A stretch of 64,000 bases of DNA from Carnegiea gigantea (GCA_029747015.1 JAKOGI010000083.1:897501-961500); one strand, 5' to 3'; counted from the stretch's first letter, positions 48,091 through 60,890 are shown. Notes: a model not told the origin generated them from the sequence alone. Translations and numbers: made by a program.

Positions 48091-50084
48091 CATTTAATAC
48101 ATGAATGCCTACGCTATTAGTGATAAAGGCAAATAAGAAAGGATTCCTAAAAAGAGTTCATTTCAGTAATTAAAAGTGAGTACATTACAACAAGTCGAAC
48201 ATATTCAACTTAAACCTATATAATACAGCATTGATGTTACTTAAATGTCTATATTACACTCACATGAATCTCAACCTCTCCCGGTGTTGAAGAATGAACT
48301 TGTGTTATTAGTGTCCTTGTTAACTGTCTTGTTGTCGCTTAGCACTTAAGTCTTCTCCTCTTAACATTGAAGGAGAAGATGTTTGTGTAAGCCTAGCCAA
48401 ACTTGAAAGCAGAGCCACTTGTAATTCTAGAATGTTACATCTATAAGTCTTAGGCCACTATCATAGGAAGGATAGCAAAGCATATAGTTTTATGGAGAAT
48501 TGAGGCATAAAAGATCTCTTGGATGAGCTAGAGATTTCGATTTCGAGGCACACCCTTCACTCTGGCCTTCTCGAAAGGGGGATACAACCTATGATATCAG
48601 TTGGAAAAGACCAAGGAGGAGGATCCTCATCTAGGCTTCGAAAGTTAAATCTAGCAAATGCCTGCTTGCCATTTCTTACTTGTAACAAGATCTTTACAAC
48701 AACCACTGCAAAAAGGAGGAAAAGGAAAAACGATTCCCCTCCCCCTCCCCTATACATGTCATAAGCTAAGAAGCTAAGGAAAAATTATTTCACATTTCAC
48801 CTATCCACCTCATAAAGTGTGCAAGTAAAATATAAGGACTAAATGATTTGGAAAAAAACAATCTTTTGCTACATAGCACCCACATTGGCACCAAATTAAG
48901 AGAAAAGTTGTGCCTAGTAAGCTCGTTCCCATCAGGTAAAGAAGGAAAAGGTGAAAGTTATTATTAGAGATCAAGAAATAGGCAATATAATATTTCATAC
49001 ATCACACATCCTACAATGATTATAGCATATTTCTGTTTCATGCTATGACATCGTCAAATATATCTTTCCCTTACCTTTCCCTTTTTCGCTTAATGTTCTC
49101 ATCTTCAATGTTCCAATCATTAGCATGTTTTCCGACTCTTGACTTGATCATCAGAGAGCTATTCTCAGGGGATCTAAATCTGGGTTTTCTTTTTGTAGGT
49201 TAGAAGCACTCAACAAGACCACTTCACAAACTGCCACATATAGATCCACTTGTTCAACTCGTCTTTGGATACTAGATGTAGGAATGTTACAATGAATTAG
49301 TGCTAATAAATAAATATTGTCCCACACAAAGAGTGACATGTAATGCTTCTGAGGCTACCTCATTTAATTTGAAATGTTGGATTTGTCATTTTAAATAAAT
49401 CTATAAATTTTTCATAAATGTTGTCCCATATACTGGGTTAGCTAGACTCAGGACATACTTTTCCTTATGAATAAATGGCGGAGTTAGACTAAACCTTACC
49501 CACAGTTTTATGAAAAAAAAATATTAAAATTTAAAATTAGACTATGCTAAAACATAGCAGTTCAAATAAGCAAAACCACTACTACTTGTAACATGTTGTG
49601 CATCAAAGCATAAAATATTTGGAACTTACATATATAGTGACTATCTTAAAACATTCTATCTAGAAAAGTATCCAAACTTAAGAAAACTTCTCTAAATTTA
49701 TATATCCGAACTTCACGAACATTAGAAGTTGCTAGTCACATATGCTTTATGTAGGAGACACTCGCATAGATTATATATAGCTATAAATTAAAATTCTGTT
49801 TAATTATGGGCTATTTGCATGGTGCAAGGTAGCCCATCAAAACAACAAATATTTCAAGCAATGGCTAGCTGATGGATACAAAGAAAACCTACCGAGCACC
49901 CTTGATGACAATAATTTTGAAGCATACATATGGACATTTAATTGGCCATTGATCGTCAAGAAAAGAATACTATGTAGACATGACGCAATAATTATGATTG
50001 TTTTGCTAGAATCTTGTCTAGTAAGTCCTATGTGAGACTATATCACATAAGACATATTATGAGACGGAACACTAATGGAGATTT
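48091..50084. other. Intergenic DNA, nothing recognised
   Basis: An 81-codon frame at 48519-48764 ends in a Lys/Arg- and Pro-rich tail and matches no domain I know. No transposon ends found. Confidence 0.4.
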
Positions 50085-50087
50085 TTA

Positions 50088-50418
50088 GGCCCTGTTTGGA
50101 TCTCAGAAAACTAGATGAGAAGAAAAAATTGGGAAAGTAACTTTTTTTCGATTGTTTGGAGTGAAGAAAATAGGAAAGAAAAAAGTTCCATGGAAAAGAC
50201 AAGGGAAAATCTCACTGATTTACATAATAACGTTTTCCTTAAAAATGTGAGGAAAGTGGAAGGAAAATCAAAAAAATTTATCTCAGTGAGCGTGGTGTGT
50301 ATCCTTCTATTTATTCAAACCACAAAAAGTAGAATCTCTCACTCCCTTTCACAGCTTTCTCTTTCTATCTTCTTCATACACATATACACACACACTCTCT
50401 CTCTCTAACCCATAACCC

Positions 50419-50463
<45 letters not shown>

Positions 50464-50928
50464 ACTTGCAACCCACAACCCTAATGTTACTCTATCTTTG
50501 AGATTGGAGAGAAATGGGTGTGGAATCGATGACAAGAAACACAACCAAGCAAAGAGGCGGTGCGGCGATCAAGGTAAAGGAATGCTGGAGAAAGAGAATG
50601 AGATGAGTTCGAGAAGACTGACGAGTTTTCCAGTGTGGAGGAGTTCAATGAGTTAACACAACTATGAAGAACACATAACGAGATTCAACCCGACAATTGC
50701 CTCGCCGTATGAGGCGAAGGGTGGTCACCGACAAGGGGTTAGAGATTGAAGGCTAAATGCAAGATCAGAATTTTGGTCTCAACTTTTTTTTTTTTTTTTT
50801 TTTGCCATGCATATTTTCTCCAATCCAATAACAAGGGGAAAAAAAAAACTTTGTTTCAACTGTTTTCCTTCTTTTCTTTTTCCTTTAGATTTTTTTTCGA
50901 CTTAGCTTTCCTAAGTCCCAACAAGGTC
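50088..50928. mobile_element. Tourist-like MITE with TTA duplication
   Basis: The left end GGCCCTGTTTGGATCTCAG and the right end read inward, GACCTTGTTGGGACTTAG, are inverted repeats. TTA lies on both sides (50085-50087 and 50929-50931). At 841 bp it is long for a MITE. It contains a (CT)n tract (50395-50462) and a T18 run. Its left interior (GAAAAAATTGGGAAAGTAAC) is similar to that of the MITE at 21175-21570, so both belong to one superfamily. No transposase. Confidence 0.75.
50395..50462. repeat. (CT)n microsatellite
   Basis: Long CT repeat, interrupted once, inside the MITE at 50088-50928. Confidence 0.95.
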
Positions 50929-51255
50929 TTAATAATAATTATGGTGGTTAATAGTTTATCTGGGGTGACTATAATAAAAGTAACTCTATGAATTCAGTCA
51001 TCCCCGAATTAAAAAACATTCTAAAATATATTATTAGTCACCGCATTCATAAAAGAGTCTCTTTCACAACAACTCTCATATGAAGCGGTATCTTCCAAGA
51101 AGTTGTGTGTCTTGCATAACACATATAAGAAGCCTCATTATTTGTAATTTAGTAGGTCCTTTATTTTATGTGTGATCGATTTTATATTATCTACTGTCAA
51201 AAATAAACAAGTAAATAAATAATACAGCCTCTCTATTTGCACTTTACAACTCTAT

Positions 51256-51635
51256 GGACCTATTCTTTTCGTTAGTAAATAGGGGTTTGTAAATGAGTAG
51301 ACTTCATAAAGATTGGTACAAGTTGGTATTTTTTTGGAATGATTGGTAGGAGTTGATCAAGGTTGAGAAATATTGGAAGACATTATTAAAAGTTAGTTAA
51401 AGTTGAAAAATCTTGGAAGAAGTTGGTAAAAGTTAGAGCTGGAGGATGTTGGTAAGAAATATATATATGTGGGGATTTCTTTGTATATAAATTTTAAAAG
51501 AGATTCTTGAGAGTTGATAGAAATTACCTGAAGTTGATTGAAGTTGGAAGAATTAAAATGTTTTCATTAAATTAGTAAAAAATTGATAAAAATTGATTAC
51601 AATTGATAAAATAAAATTTACAAAAACACATGCCC
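51256..51635. mobile_element. MITE, GTTCTTTTCGTTGG family
   Basis: The left end GGACCTATTCTTTTCGTTAG matches the left end at 54870. The right end (read inward GGGCATGTGTTTTTGTAAAT) is a weak inverted copy. The interior repeats AAGTTGGTA / GTTGAAA units. The flanking triplets TAT and TAA are not identical. Confidence 0.5.
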
Positions 51636-51639
51636 TAAG

Positions 51640-53328
51640 ACATAACAATTCACGAAATATGAGCATAAGGGGAGCAACGTACAATCCAATGTACAATTTC
51701 GCGCGTGAAACCATCCAAACCCCTTCTTTTATGTAAACATTTGATTGTTGACCGTATGCCACTTGGAAACATTTTTCCTGGCAAATGTATTTCTTTTATT
51801 TGTACTCCTTTCACTGATATTATATAACAAGCTCTTTATTTAAGTGGTCAACAATCGTGATTAAATGACATAATTTCATGAAATATTTAATCAATTGATT
51901 GAATTCAAAGGCATGTATTAGAAACTTATTATTTGATGTTACAATATTAAAAACCTGCGGTAGAAAATGTTAAGGAGTCATTTTCATCATTTTTTGATAG
52001 AAAATCACAAGGAAAGCATGTTTAATCCGCGTCTTATGGATAAATATATAGACATGGACCAAAGAAGTGGCACTCATTTAAGTAAAATATAAGCGGATGA
52101 CAAGCCACCGAGTTAGAAAAAATAGATTAATACGGTTAGTGATTAATAAAGTAATGTGAACACGATCAAAAAAAATAAAGTAATGTGAACAAAGGCGATG
52201 ATTCTTAATCCTCTTTCTTTTTTTCTTTTTTTTTTGACGACTCTTCGAAATTCTTTTTTGGTTACATCTTTTATATTTCATGACACATTATATCCACACT
52301 AGGGATTATAGTGTTAAAGGATCTTTCAAGTTTTGGAGTTAACAAAGAAAAAGAGGGAATTCTTGAGGAAAGGGGAACTTCTGTCGTTGGATATGTAGAC
52401 CGTTGGATATGTAGACCGAAAATTATCGAATAATTTATATATTTCAACCGATTTCTATTTTTATTTTTATTCACACTTATGTTTATGTTTATATTTACAC
52501 ATTATATTATAGTGATAATAAATACTCTCTTTTGTTTTAAGACAACTTATTTATTTTTTATATTTAAGTATTTCCAAATTGGTTATGTATGTATAACATT
52601 AATTATACTTAAAACCATAGTATTCTCTTTTTTTTTGTTTTTTCTTTTTTTTTTGACGATAATGAGTTGGGATTGTACGGAATTGAATCAACCGAAAGTA
52701 AGTTTTTTTTTTTTTAATGTTTTGGATTAATTAACTACTTTATGTAATAAGCTATGTAAAGTATGTTAAGTAACTCATCTACTTACCCAATGAGTAAATA
52801 GTTTAAGTGGATTAACATCTACTACCTTACAACACAAAGTAGAATAAAGTGGCAAAAAGGTGATGAACTTATGTCATTGTTACAAACAAGGTCAAATCTA
52901 GTCATATAACTAATACTTAAGTCTAATTATAGAGACAAGAAATTTGTAAGGGTTTTTCAAAAGCCAAACGCGAAATTTGACGTAAAATTGCTATTTGGCA
53001 CCTTCTATTCTTCCAAAGCGTGCATCTTTACGTACACAATCAAAGATTTTCGCGGACTGTGTGTAACTTGCTGAATGGATAGTAGATCCTAGCGTGCCGC
53101 ACTGCTGTTGATCGGCCCTTCGTCCAGAGTTCCCAAGTTCGAGACCCAGAAGTGACAAATTCAACTTGAGAATATGACAGGAGGAGGTGTTGAATATCAA
53201 TGGCAGATCTAAACATATGGAATAAGAGTGTCCATCTATTAAACTACTTATTTTAGGGTGTCCATATATACTAATCTAATCCCTTTCAAAATATAATTCA
53301 TTAAAAATTTTTTGAATTAGGGGTGTCC
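51640..53328. other. AT-rich intergenic DNA
   Basis: No gene found. A short direct duplication GTTGGATATGTAGACC occurs at 52386 and 52402. A B-box-like AGTTCGAGACCC at 53137 lacks a clear partner A box. Confidence 0.4.
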
Positions 53329-53333
53329 ATAAA

Positions 53334-54531
53334 TGATGTATATGTGGGTGGTAAGTGAACCAAATCAAACTCAAACAAATTCCAAACAAGAATCAAACCA
53401 AAGAAAAGTGAATATGGAAGATAGATTGAAATGGATCGAAGAATAATAACAAAAAAGAACAAAGGATAAACAAGACCTTGCACTTGAGATAATCCTTCGC
53501 GGAGCCACTCAAGGGCTTGATCTTGGGCAAATCCTCTCGTCTTCACCAAGGAATCACTCCAATTGGAAAAGAAAAGAGAACCTAGAACACCACTTGAACT
53601 TGCCAAAATTCAAGATATAGAACTAGGGATTTTTTTTTTTGGACACAAATGAGAATCACTCTCAAGGTGTTTGTACTACTCTTGGAAAAGCTTACAACTC
53701 TGAATTCAAATGCAACTAAATAACCCACCTATTTATAGGCTAAACAAAGATAACCAAAAGACTTAAAAACTCCTAGCAATTAAAACTAGAAAATTGAAAA
53801 GGCTTGGAAAATGGAAAAGACTCAACATAAAGGGGTGGGGGAGGTTACAAAGAATATTCTAGGCTTCCAATCAGCTGAAGACATCCATCTAGAACACTCC
53901 AAGTCGTGCATGATGTCATCCACATGATGTCATGTAACCAAAGTCTCTTCATTTGCCCAGCATTTAATCCTTGCAGCAGCCTCCACTTCAACTGAGCATA
54001 ACTCTCAGCACACACGTCCAAATCAGGTGATTCTGGGCTTGTCGGAAAGCCCTGGAAATCTATTTTCCAGAATGGGCTCATTTGCTCAATTTGGATAAGT
54101 AGATCAAAAGTTATGGTCCGAACATTACACCTATATCAGAACTGGACTGGAGCAGGACAACTTCCCTTTGAGTGCTACTTTGCCCAATCAAATGACGTCC
54201 AAATTAAATAAAATTGGGCTTATTTTAAAGCTGACATCTTAAGCTTCAAAACCATGTGGCCCCTCAAGTTGTGGGTCCACTTGAGCTAGTCCAAAAAATG
54301 AGCACAAAAAAAATTACCTTCCGACGGGATGAATCGGGCACCAATTCTTCCGGAAGGAATATGAGTCTTATCCAGATTTTCGCCACTTGCTTGACTTCTT
54401 CATGGTGTCTAAAGTCCTTGAACTCACATAATAAGAGAAAATATGAGAGTTCCCATGCACGCTCTTATTTGACACTTTTGTTCTTGGAAGTTGACCTTAA
54501 ATAAAAATGATGCATATGGGAATATGCATCA
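53334..54531 (-). mobile_element. Solo LTR (1.2 kb) with ATAAA target duplication
   Basis: On the minus strand it begins TGATGCATAT (from 54531) and ends ACATCA at 53334, TG...CA. ATAAA lies on both sides (53329-53333 and 54532-54536), so the insertion borders are exact. A TATAAATA box lies at 53737-53730 on the minus strand. No primer site, polypurine tract or internal sequence adjoins, so it is a solo LTR left by LTR-LTR recombination. Gypsy or Copia origin cannot be decided. The 101-aa frame at 53301-53606 is LTR sequence. Confidence 0.85.
54508..54531. repeat. LTR-end inverted repeat
   Basis: TGATGCATAT, four bases, then ATATGCATCA: a perfect 10-bp hairpin at the start of the solo LTR. 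Confidence 0.85.
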
Positions 54532-54536
54532 ATAAA

Positions 54537-54866
54537 CACTCCAATCATGCACATAGATCCACCTATGGTGTCGATGCATGCCAAATGACCACCCTCTCCG
54601 ACTTGTGGGTCCTAGATAGAGTCCATATTTAGGGGGTCCTTACCCTAAGAAGTCCCAATATACATAGGTGATTCCCCCCCCCCCCTTTCTAAGAGGTGGT
54701 CGTATGATAGTAGCTAATATGGGAAGACACCAATTGAAAATGTAAAATGAGGGATACCTTTGCCATCTAGAATTGGTCATAGGATCTCAGTTCTAATACT
54801 CCTTCACTTTGAAAAGTGGATTGAATAACATTCTCATGCCCTTTGGTAGTTGTATTTTAGCATATC
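54537..54866. other. Short intergenic stretch
   Basis: Contains C12 at 54674-54685. Nothing else recognised. Confidence 0.4.
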
Positions 54867-54869
54867 TTA

Positions 54870-55115
54870 AGGCCTATTCTTTTCGTAGGTAAATTTGGGT
54901 AGATAAAATGGTGAAGTAAGTTGAGGTGGATTGAAGTCGGTTAAGGTAGGTTGAAGTAGGTTGAAGTGGGTTAAAGCAAGTTGAAGTGGGTTGAATTTTT
55001 TTATGTGATAAATTAAACTTGGTTAAAATAGTGGAAATGGGTTGAAGTAGGTTGAAGTAGGTTGAAGTGGGTTGAGGTTGGTATTTTAGAATAGACCCAC
55101 GAAAAGAACAGGGGC
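54870..55115. mobile_element. MITE with TTA duplication, internal GTTGAAGTGG repeats
   Basis: The ends AGGCCTATTCTTTTCGTAGG and, read inward from the right, GCCCCTGTTCTTTTCGTGGG are inverted repeats. TTA flanks both sides (54867-54869 and 55116-55118). The interior is made largely of GGTTGAAGTAGGTTGAAGTG-like units repeated about ten times. Tourist-like by its TTA duplication. Confidence 0.7.
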
Positions 55116-55118
55116 TTA

Positions 55119-55559
55119 GTAATTAATGCATGTTAATTGTTAACTGAAGTCAATGACTAATTCAATTTAGTAGAGTTGGTGGGAGAAAGCTTACCATTGT
55201 TTGCACATGATTTTTATTGATCATAATTTTATAGCACAGGGTATTCTCATATTTTGGCATCCAATTTTGAGTATTCTTCTGGTCAAATTTTACACATTAT
55301 GTTATATACACACTTCATCATAGCATAGCATCATAGCGTAATTGGCAAACTATTCATGCTTAAGGAATTCATAGGCAACTTCCAATGAATGAGTCAAATA
55401 GCTACCTCAAACCCCCACTATTTTATTGTCCCTAGTCCACCCAATTAAAACAACATTTGCAACAACCCCCCCCCCCCCCATAAAAAACAAGATACTATGT
55501 TGGTGGATAAAGTTTGACTTTCGAAACTTCGAATACCAAGCCGCAAATGGTATTAACTA
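55119..55559. other. Short intergenic stretch
   Basis: Contains C14 at 55466-55479. No gene. Confidence 0.4.
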
Positions 55560-55850
55560 GATCTGACAAAACTTATCCGAAATTTGAACCAAACGGCCCG
55601 AACCCAAATCCAACCCGACATCCGAAATAGGCTCACGCGAGAGTAGACTCGAAACCCGAATTGACCTGAACCGAATCATATCCGACCTAAAATTTTCTAC
55701 AAAGTTGCTTATATTTGCATGACACGTATATTGGACCAAAAATAAGTTGATCCAAAGTCGACCCGAACTGAAATTCACCCGATCCAAATCGAATCGACCC
55801 GAAATATCACTTAACTCTAAACGTGACCCAACCCAAACTTAGCACACTTG
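55560..55850. repeat. ACCCGA-type degenerate repeat field
   Basis: Words such as CCAACCCGACATCCGAAAT, TTGACCTGAACCGAAT and TCGACCCGAACTGAAAT recur, as at 19545-20820. Open frames here are artefacts. Confidence 0.6.
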
Positions 55851-57880
55851 TCCATGAAAAACTATCAGTTTTGGGAGATGAAAGTATCCTGCCAAATGGT
55901 TGGTTTCTCTCTTTCCCAGTTTTAGTACTCCTAGGCCCGCAGTGAACCTGGGCTGGTTCAACCCACGCCCACCCGTACCCTCCCCGCATCAAACAAGGCC
56001 CAGCACAGGCCTGCAGTGAACAAGTTAAGGGGAGGGTCAACCCATCCGTTTTATTTTGAGGTGTTGAGGCAGCTTGCAACTTAAAACAAATTTTAACGAT
56101 TTTATAGTGCAATCATAACGCATCAAACAAAAACGGGTGCCGCGTTTCAATGAGTTTTGACACATCGACGCGTGGTTCAACAGTGGGAGCAACCCTTGTC
56201 CAACCTCTCCTAGCTATGCATGGCAACTCTGGCCGCTCCAACTGATTTGCAATAAAACGTGGTTAAAACCTCGTTAGTCCAGATGGCGACGTATTTCAAT
56301 CCCGTTGATTTTTCTTGATTGAATATATATATCTATCACATGCCTTTGTGAAGTGTTGATTTATCTCCCGAGGGTCTAAGCTAAAACTTAATTTAAGAGT
56401 AAAAGTTTAAAACTAAGAGAGAGTACAATCAATAAAAACTCAAAGGAATGATACGTTATAAGCTGGTTGTGAATCAGCAAAAACATAAGGAAAGGAATGG
56501 ATTTAGAATCAAGGGATTCTAAATGGGAAAAGGAAAAGAAAGTTGATGTATCTTTGGGGTGATTACACGAACACTCAAGCTAAAATTCAAATGCCAAAGA
56601 TTAAGCAAGCTGAATTATGGCTAAGTATAGGTGAAACCCATGAGATAATCAATGGAGAATGGATAGTCTAAACCTTTATTTGGATATAGAAACACCATCA
56701 AACTAAAGTTTAGGGCCCCTAAACTTGATTAAGATATAGAAATACCACCTAAATAAGATTAGGACTAAGCTTGAACACCACCCTAATCGACCAAATTAAG
56801 GATAAGCAGGTGAAGTGTTTGAATGTACGAAAGCAAAATGCTCTCAAACTGATTTTTGATTCAAGTGAGTAATGCCTTGCAAATGAGCCGTGAGTTTGCC
56901 TTAGTACAAGCCTAGCTAGCACCTAAGCAAGCGAGCTAGCTGCTGAGGTTTCCTTCCTAAGGAGGAAACGTGTTAACTTAAGTCAATCCTCACGGTTAGC
57001 ACTAATCAAAATACTAACTTACTTAGCTTAATCTAATTACAATCAAAATGAAAAAGAAAGCAAGACAAATGATGTTTACAACATTAATTACATGTCATTA
57101 AGCTCAATACAACCAGAATACTAAGAAAAGAGAAAGCGAGCAGCCGTAAAGTGAAGTTGCTTTTTGGCTATCTAATCCCGGCTAAGAGACATCTTTCTCT
57201 TCCTTTTGCTTCTCATTGGTTGCTCTTCCCAAAATGCTAAGTGTTGCAGCTGATGATTGAGTTTCTGGACATTTTGAAGAGCGTGTGAAGCTAGGTAGCA
57301 AGCAAGGAGCAAAGGAAACCCACGGATGAAGGTAAAGTAAGCTGCTGTTGCAAACCGGGTCCAAGGAGCCGAATTAACCCGGTTTTCTGACTTCAATTTA
57401 ACATAGCAAAAGTGATCATAATTTTGATTTCAGGCCATAGGGGAAACCTTAGGGTGTGTACAAACCCTCCTGCAAAGAAATCAAGGTTAAATCATGTTTA
57501 AGTAGAAGAATTCCACTAAAACATTTAACCGTGTAGTTTTGAACCAAAACTGGCAGGATGGACAAAATGCCTTGATCTCCTAACTTCGATTGTGTATGAT
57601 TAGAATTTAATGCCTAGACTTGAAAGTAGACATCATGAAAATTCCAAAAATGTAAAAATATCAAACTTAAGCCACAATGTAGCTTAAGTTATGAGATGAA
57701 CAAAACTGGGCACATTCTGGCCAAACAACCCGGTTGCTTCAGTTTGGCTCTTCTCCACAATCTGAGCAATTGCTTGAACTTTGGAGTTTGTAAAAGACCT
57801 TGTTAGACTTGTTGGACCTTCTTCCTCGTCTTGGTTGGTGGGGACTCCATCAAGTGCGACCATGATAAGCTTACTTAATG
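55851..57880. other. Unclassified intergenic DNA, possibly old LTR sequence
   Basis: No gene recognised. 56330-57000 has the look of decayed LTR DNA on the minus strand but no termini could be fixed. A 91-aa minus frame at 57684-57959 is unrecognised. Confidence 0.35.
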
Positions 57881-57884
57881 TCCT

Positions 57885-58975
57885 TGCAACTTGATGATTA
57901 TAGAGCATGGTTACGAGAACTGGCCCAGAACGGCCGATCAGACCGGAAACCGGGTACAACAGCGGGCCCTAAAAACCAAAAAACTGTGCTGTCAGTTGAA
58001 CCGGGAAAAACCGGTCAAACTCAGTCAAACCGAGAAACTCAGTCGACCCAGCTGACTCGCGGTCGACCGGGTTTTTTCAGCTGATCTAAAAAGGCTTTTT
58101 TTTGTTTAATTTTATTATTCTCATAATATCAGTCACCCCTCGAGGCCCGACCCTTCGTCCCTCTCTGACTCTCTCTTGTCTCCTTCTCTGAGACTCAGGC
58201 ACCCGCTCTTCAAAACCCTAGCCAAGCTGCCACAGCACACAAGCCACAATCCAGCCCAGCGGCGCCGCCCATCGCCACCTTCTTCACGTTTGACGCCGGC
58301 CGACAACAAGTCGACAACAAGTAAGGTTTGATGTTTTTCGATCTATCTCTGTGCCTCTCTAACTCTCTTTTTCACCCTATCTCGTTGCTTTATGAGCAAT
58401 GTTAAGCTTCTAAGTTCTAACCCCCCTCCTCTCTCTGTCTATCTTTGTTAGGAAGCAATTGAAGCGACCATCTCCTCTCTCTCTCCACTGCGACTATCGC
58501 CGGTGGAAGGCCACTGAAACAACTCTTCTCTCTATTGGTTGCAAGTTGCAACAAAGTTTGAATTAGCTTTGGTGAAATTGTTTGGTTGGTGAGGTACCAT
58601 TGGCTTTTGGTGAAATAAATTGGTTGGTGAGATATTTAATTCTTTCTAAACTCCAATTAGCTAGGTGAGGTTGTTTGGTCTTTAGTTATCTTTTAACTAA
58701 TATGCTCATTAAGAATTCATAAATTTGATATGTTTGGTGTGGGTGTGTGATTTTGGTGGTTGATTAATTAGATTTGATGTGTTTGTGACTGTGTGATTGT
58801 GGTGGTTGATTAAATCGTATTATATCATTATTTTAAGAAGTCATTTCGTCAAATTAGGGAAAAAAAATATACAACACATATATATAAAATTTTTCGATTT
58901 CACAGGGTCATACTGCCCGAACCCGGTTTTACAGTAAACAGCCTCAACCGATACAACCCCGGTCCAAACTCATAT
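57885..58975. repeat. GC-rich element bordered by ACCGG/CCCGG words
   Basis: The left border (57915-58080) is full of ACCGG, GGTCAAAC and GTCGACC words. The right border (58905-58965) again has CCCGAACCCGGTTTTACAG and ACCCCGGTCC. Between them is a CT-rich, then CpG-rich segment (58150-58330) with CAAAACCCTAGCC and CGGCGCCGCCC, which looks like a plant 5' leader, followed by a GTAAGG donor-like site at 58321. No coding frame follows. It may be a non-autonomous DNA transposon carrying a promoter or leader piece. Confidence 0.4.
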
Positions 58976-58979
58976 TAAC

Positions 58980-60236
58980 GAAGTGCTTCGTAATAGTAAT
59001 TGAGAAACGAGAAACCACTTAAAAAGTGTTAAACCCTCTCATTCCGAGTTATAACTCAAAGAAGTGCGCTCTTTACCTTCTAGCCTTCTTATTCGTCATG
59101 ACCAACCCAAGTGGTCACGAGATTTTGGTAAGGGGGCAAGGGCCTCTTTATCAACGTCAGTCAATTAATCAAACGTGCGTACTATAGTCATTGGCTTCAA
59201 AATTTGCCCCTTGGAAGATAAGTTTTAAAACCTACACTCGAAGACTTCTCCAATGAGTCAGGCATTACATCAATATTCGTACTCCCCCAATATTCGTACT
59301 GCTCCCACATCATCAAAGTTCCTCGAAGGCAAAATGCATAATATAACACATGCAAAGTCCACAATCTCATCTCAACGCTTTGAAAGAAAAAAGCCGTGGC
59401 CATCAAAAGAAAAAGAAAATGAAAAAGAACTCCCCAAGGAAAACTTTTAGTCCCTAATTAAATCACATTGTCCCAACAAAAATACAATTTGGCTACAAGA
59501 TCACAAGTAAAAGAAGCTTCAAATTGGTTTTACTACCACTTGCTCATTCCCAAAAATTGTGGTAATGTCCCAAATGCCTCTGGAAGGGATTGGCCCTAGT
59601 ACGGTAGTTTACCTGACAATTGAGCTGCAACAACCTTTTACGCTCAAACAGACATCGGTCAGTTTCAACATATCCTGCATCATAATGTAAGCAAAGTGCA
59701 TTTCCTAACCTACACCCTAAAATACCAATGAAAATCTTCTGTTTGAACCAGATGAAATATGATGGCTTGATACTTTGCAAATTGCAATGGTATCCGTCCG
59801 TGCCAATGCTAATGGCGATGGATTGCAGAATAATCATGTTCAGTAACAATGGGCACCTATATCTACTACATCTCATGGCCATGGCCCATGAAACCCAAAA
59901 TCTAAGCACGGGTTTTTGCAGTCCTATAATATGACAACGAAGAGGACGGTCGAAATAAGCACACATTCAGAAAACTACAACAGGTATGCACAAATCCAAC
60001 AAAAATTGTATGAATGTGCGATGTTATCAAGGCAGAGAAGGATATGCTGCAGGACAAATGCATAAACTCGGATGTCATGGCAAAACATGGGCCAATGTGT
60101 ACAATCATGATGCCATTATGCGCATTCATTCACATGAGAAAATGCTAATGCCGATGAAATGGATGCATGTGACCTCTGCATTATGCATCCTATCATGTAG
60201 TTGCAGCATTTAAGAGCAGAGTACGCCCCCCTCTGA
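58980..60236 (-). other. 3' flank of the RRM gene
   Basis: Sequence downstream of the minus-strand stop codon; its first part must hold the 3' UTR. The short frames on both strands around 59540-60210 show no domain. Confidence 0.4.
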
Positions 60237-60890
60237 TTACTGGTAATTCATTGGTGGGGCACCTCCATTCATTGCAGCAGCAGGTGGGGCAGCAGCAGGT
60301 ACACCAGCAAGATGGTTGGAATCCTTCCTCTTACCAAAGGGATTCTTCGAATACGTTCAAATGTCAAGAAAAACAGTTCAGACTCTCAAAAAGAAGACAA
60401 CCTTATGGAACAGGGAACTAAGTCCCAAAACAAAATGAAAAGAGAATAATGTCAGACAATCAGCTATTTAGAAAATGCGCCAGGAAATTAACAGCCACAA
60501 GTATGCAAGCAAGAAATGATTCCACAAGGAATAATCATATTGTAGACTAAGCATAACTAGCTCTAACAGATCAAAAGATAGATAAAAAAATGCAGCAGAA
60601 AATTGGAGAAGAAAATGAATGGTATATAAACAAAAGGATATTGTATCCGCATCCCAACAGAACCAGAACTGGGAATGACAGCTCCTTGCAGGTTATGGTG
60701 GACCTGAGCAGCACTATTCACATCCTGCAAGGTGACAAATTTGTAGTGAGACCGAAGGAATCAAACACAAGATTCATAAGTTATACAGTAAAATAATGAG
60801 AATATAGGATGGCCACTTACCTCAAACTCAATAAAACAAACAGTGTGCCTTTCCTGCCTCAAAACCTTCATTTGCTTATACCCAGGCTGG
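60237..60890 (-). CDS. RRM RNA-binding protein, C-terminal exons (partial)
   Basis: Three consecutive exons on the minus strand: 60890-60821, 60724-60632 and 60344-60237, ending in TAA. The phases agree (one base completing a codon, then phase 0 twice). They encode the second half of an RRM: QPGYKQMKVLRQERHTVCF with RNP1-like TVCFIEFE, then DVNSAAQVHHNLQGA and VGMRIQYPF. A short basic NPFGKRKD segment and an Ala/Pro-rich tail ending PPMNYQ complete the protein. This matches plant proteins related to the RBPMS/couch-potato and yeast Whi3/scw1 RRM group. The N-terminus and first half of the RRM lie to the right, beyond a long intron. The donor after exon 60724-60632 is GTTTAT, weaker than usual. 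Probably functional, but most of the gene is unseen. Confidence 0.8.

Noticed and set aside
48519..48764. 81-codon frame with basic tail
   Set aside because: No recognisable family or splice partners; overlapping minus-strand frame of similar length shows it is not distinctive.
53095..53170. tRNA or SINE at the AGTTCGAGACCC word
   Set aside because: A B-box-like word is present but no acceptor stem, cloverleaf or A box at proper distance.
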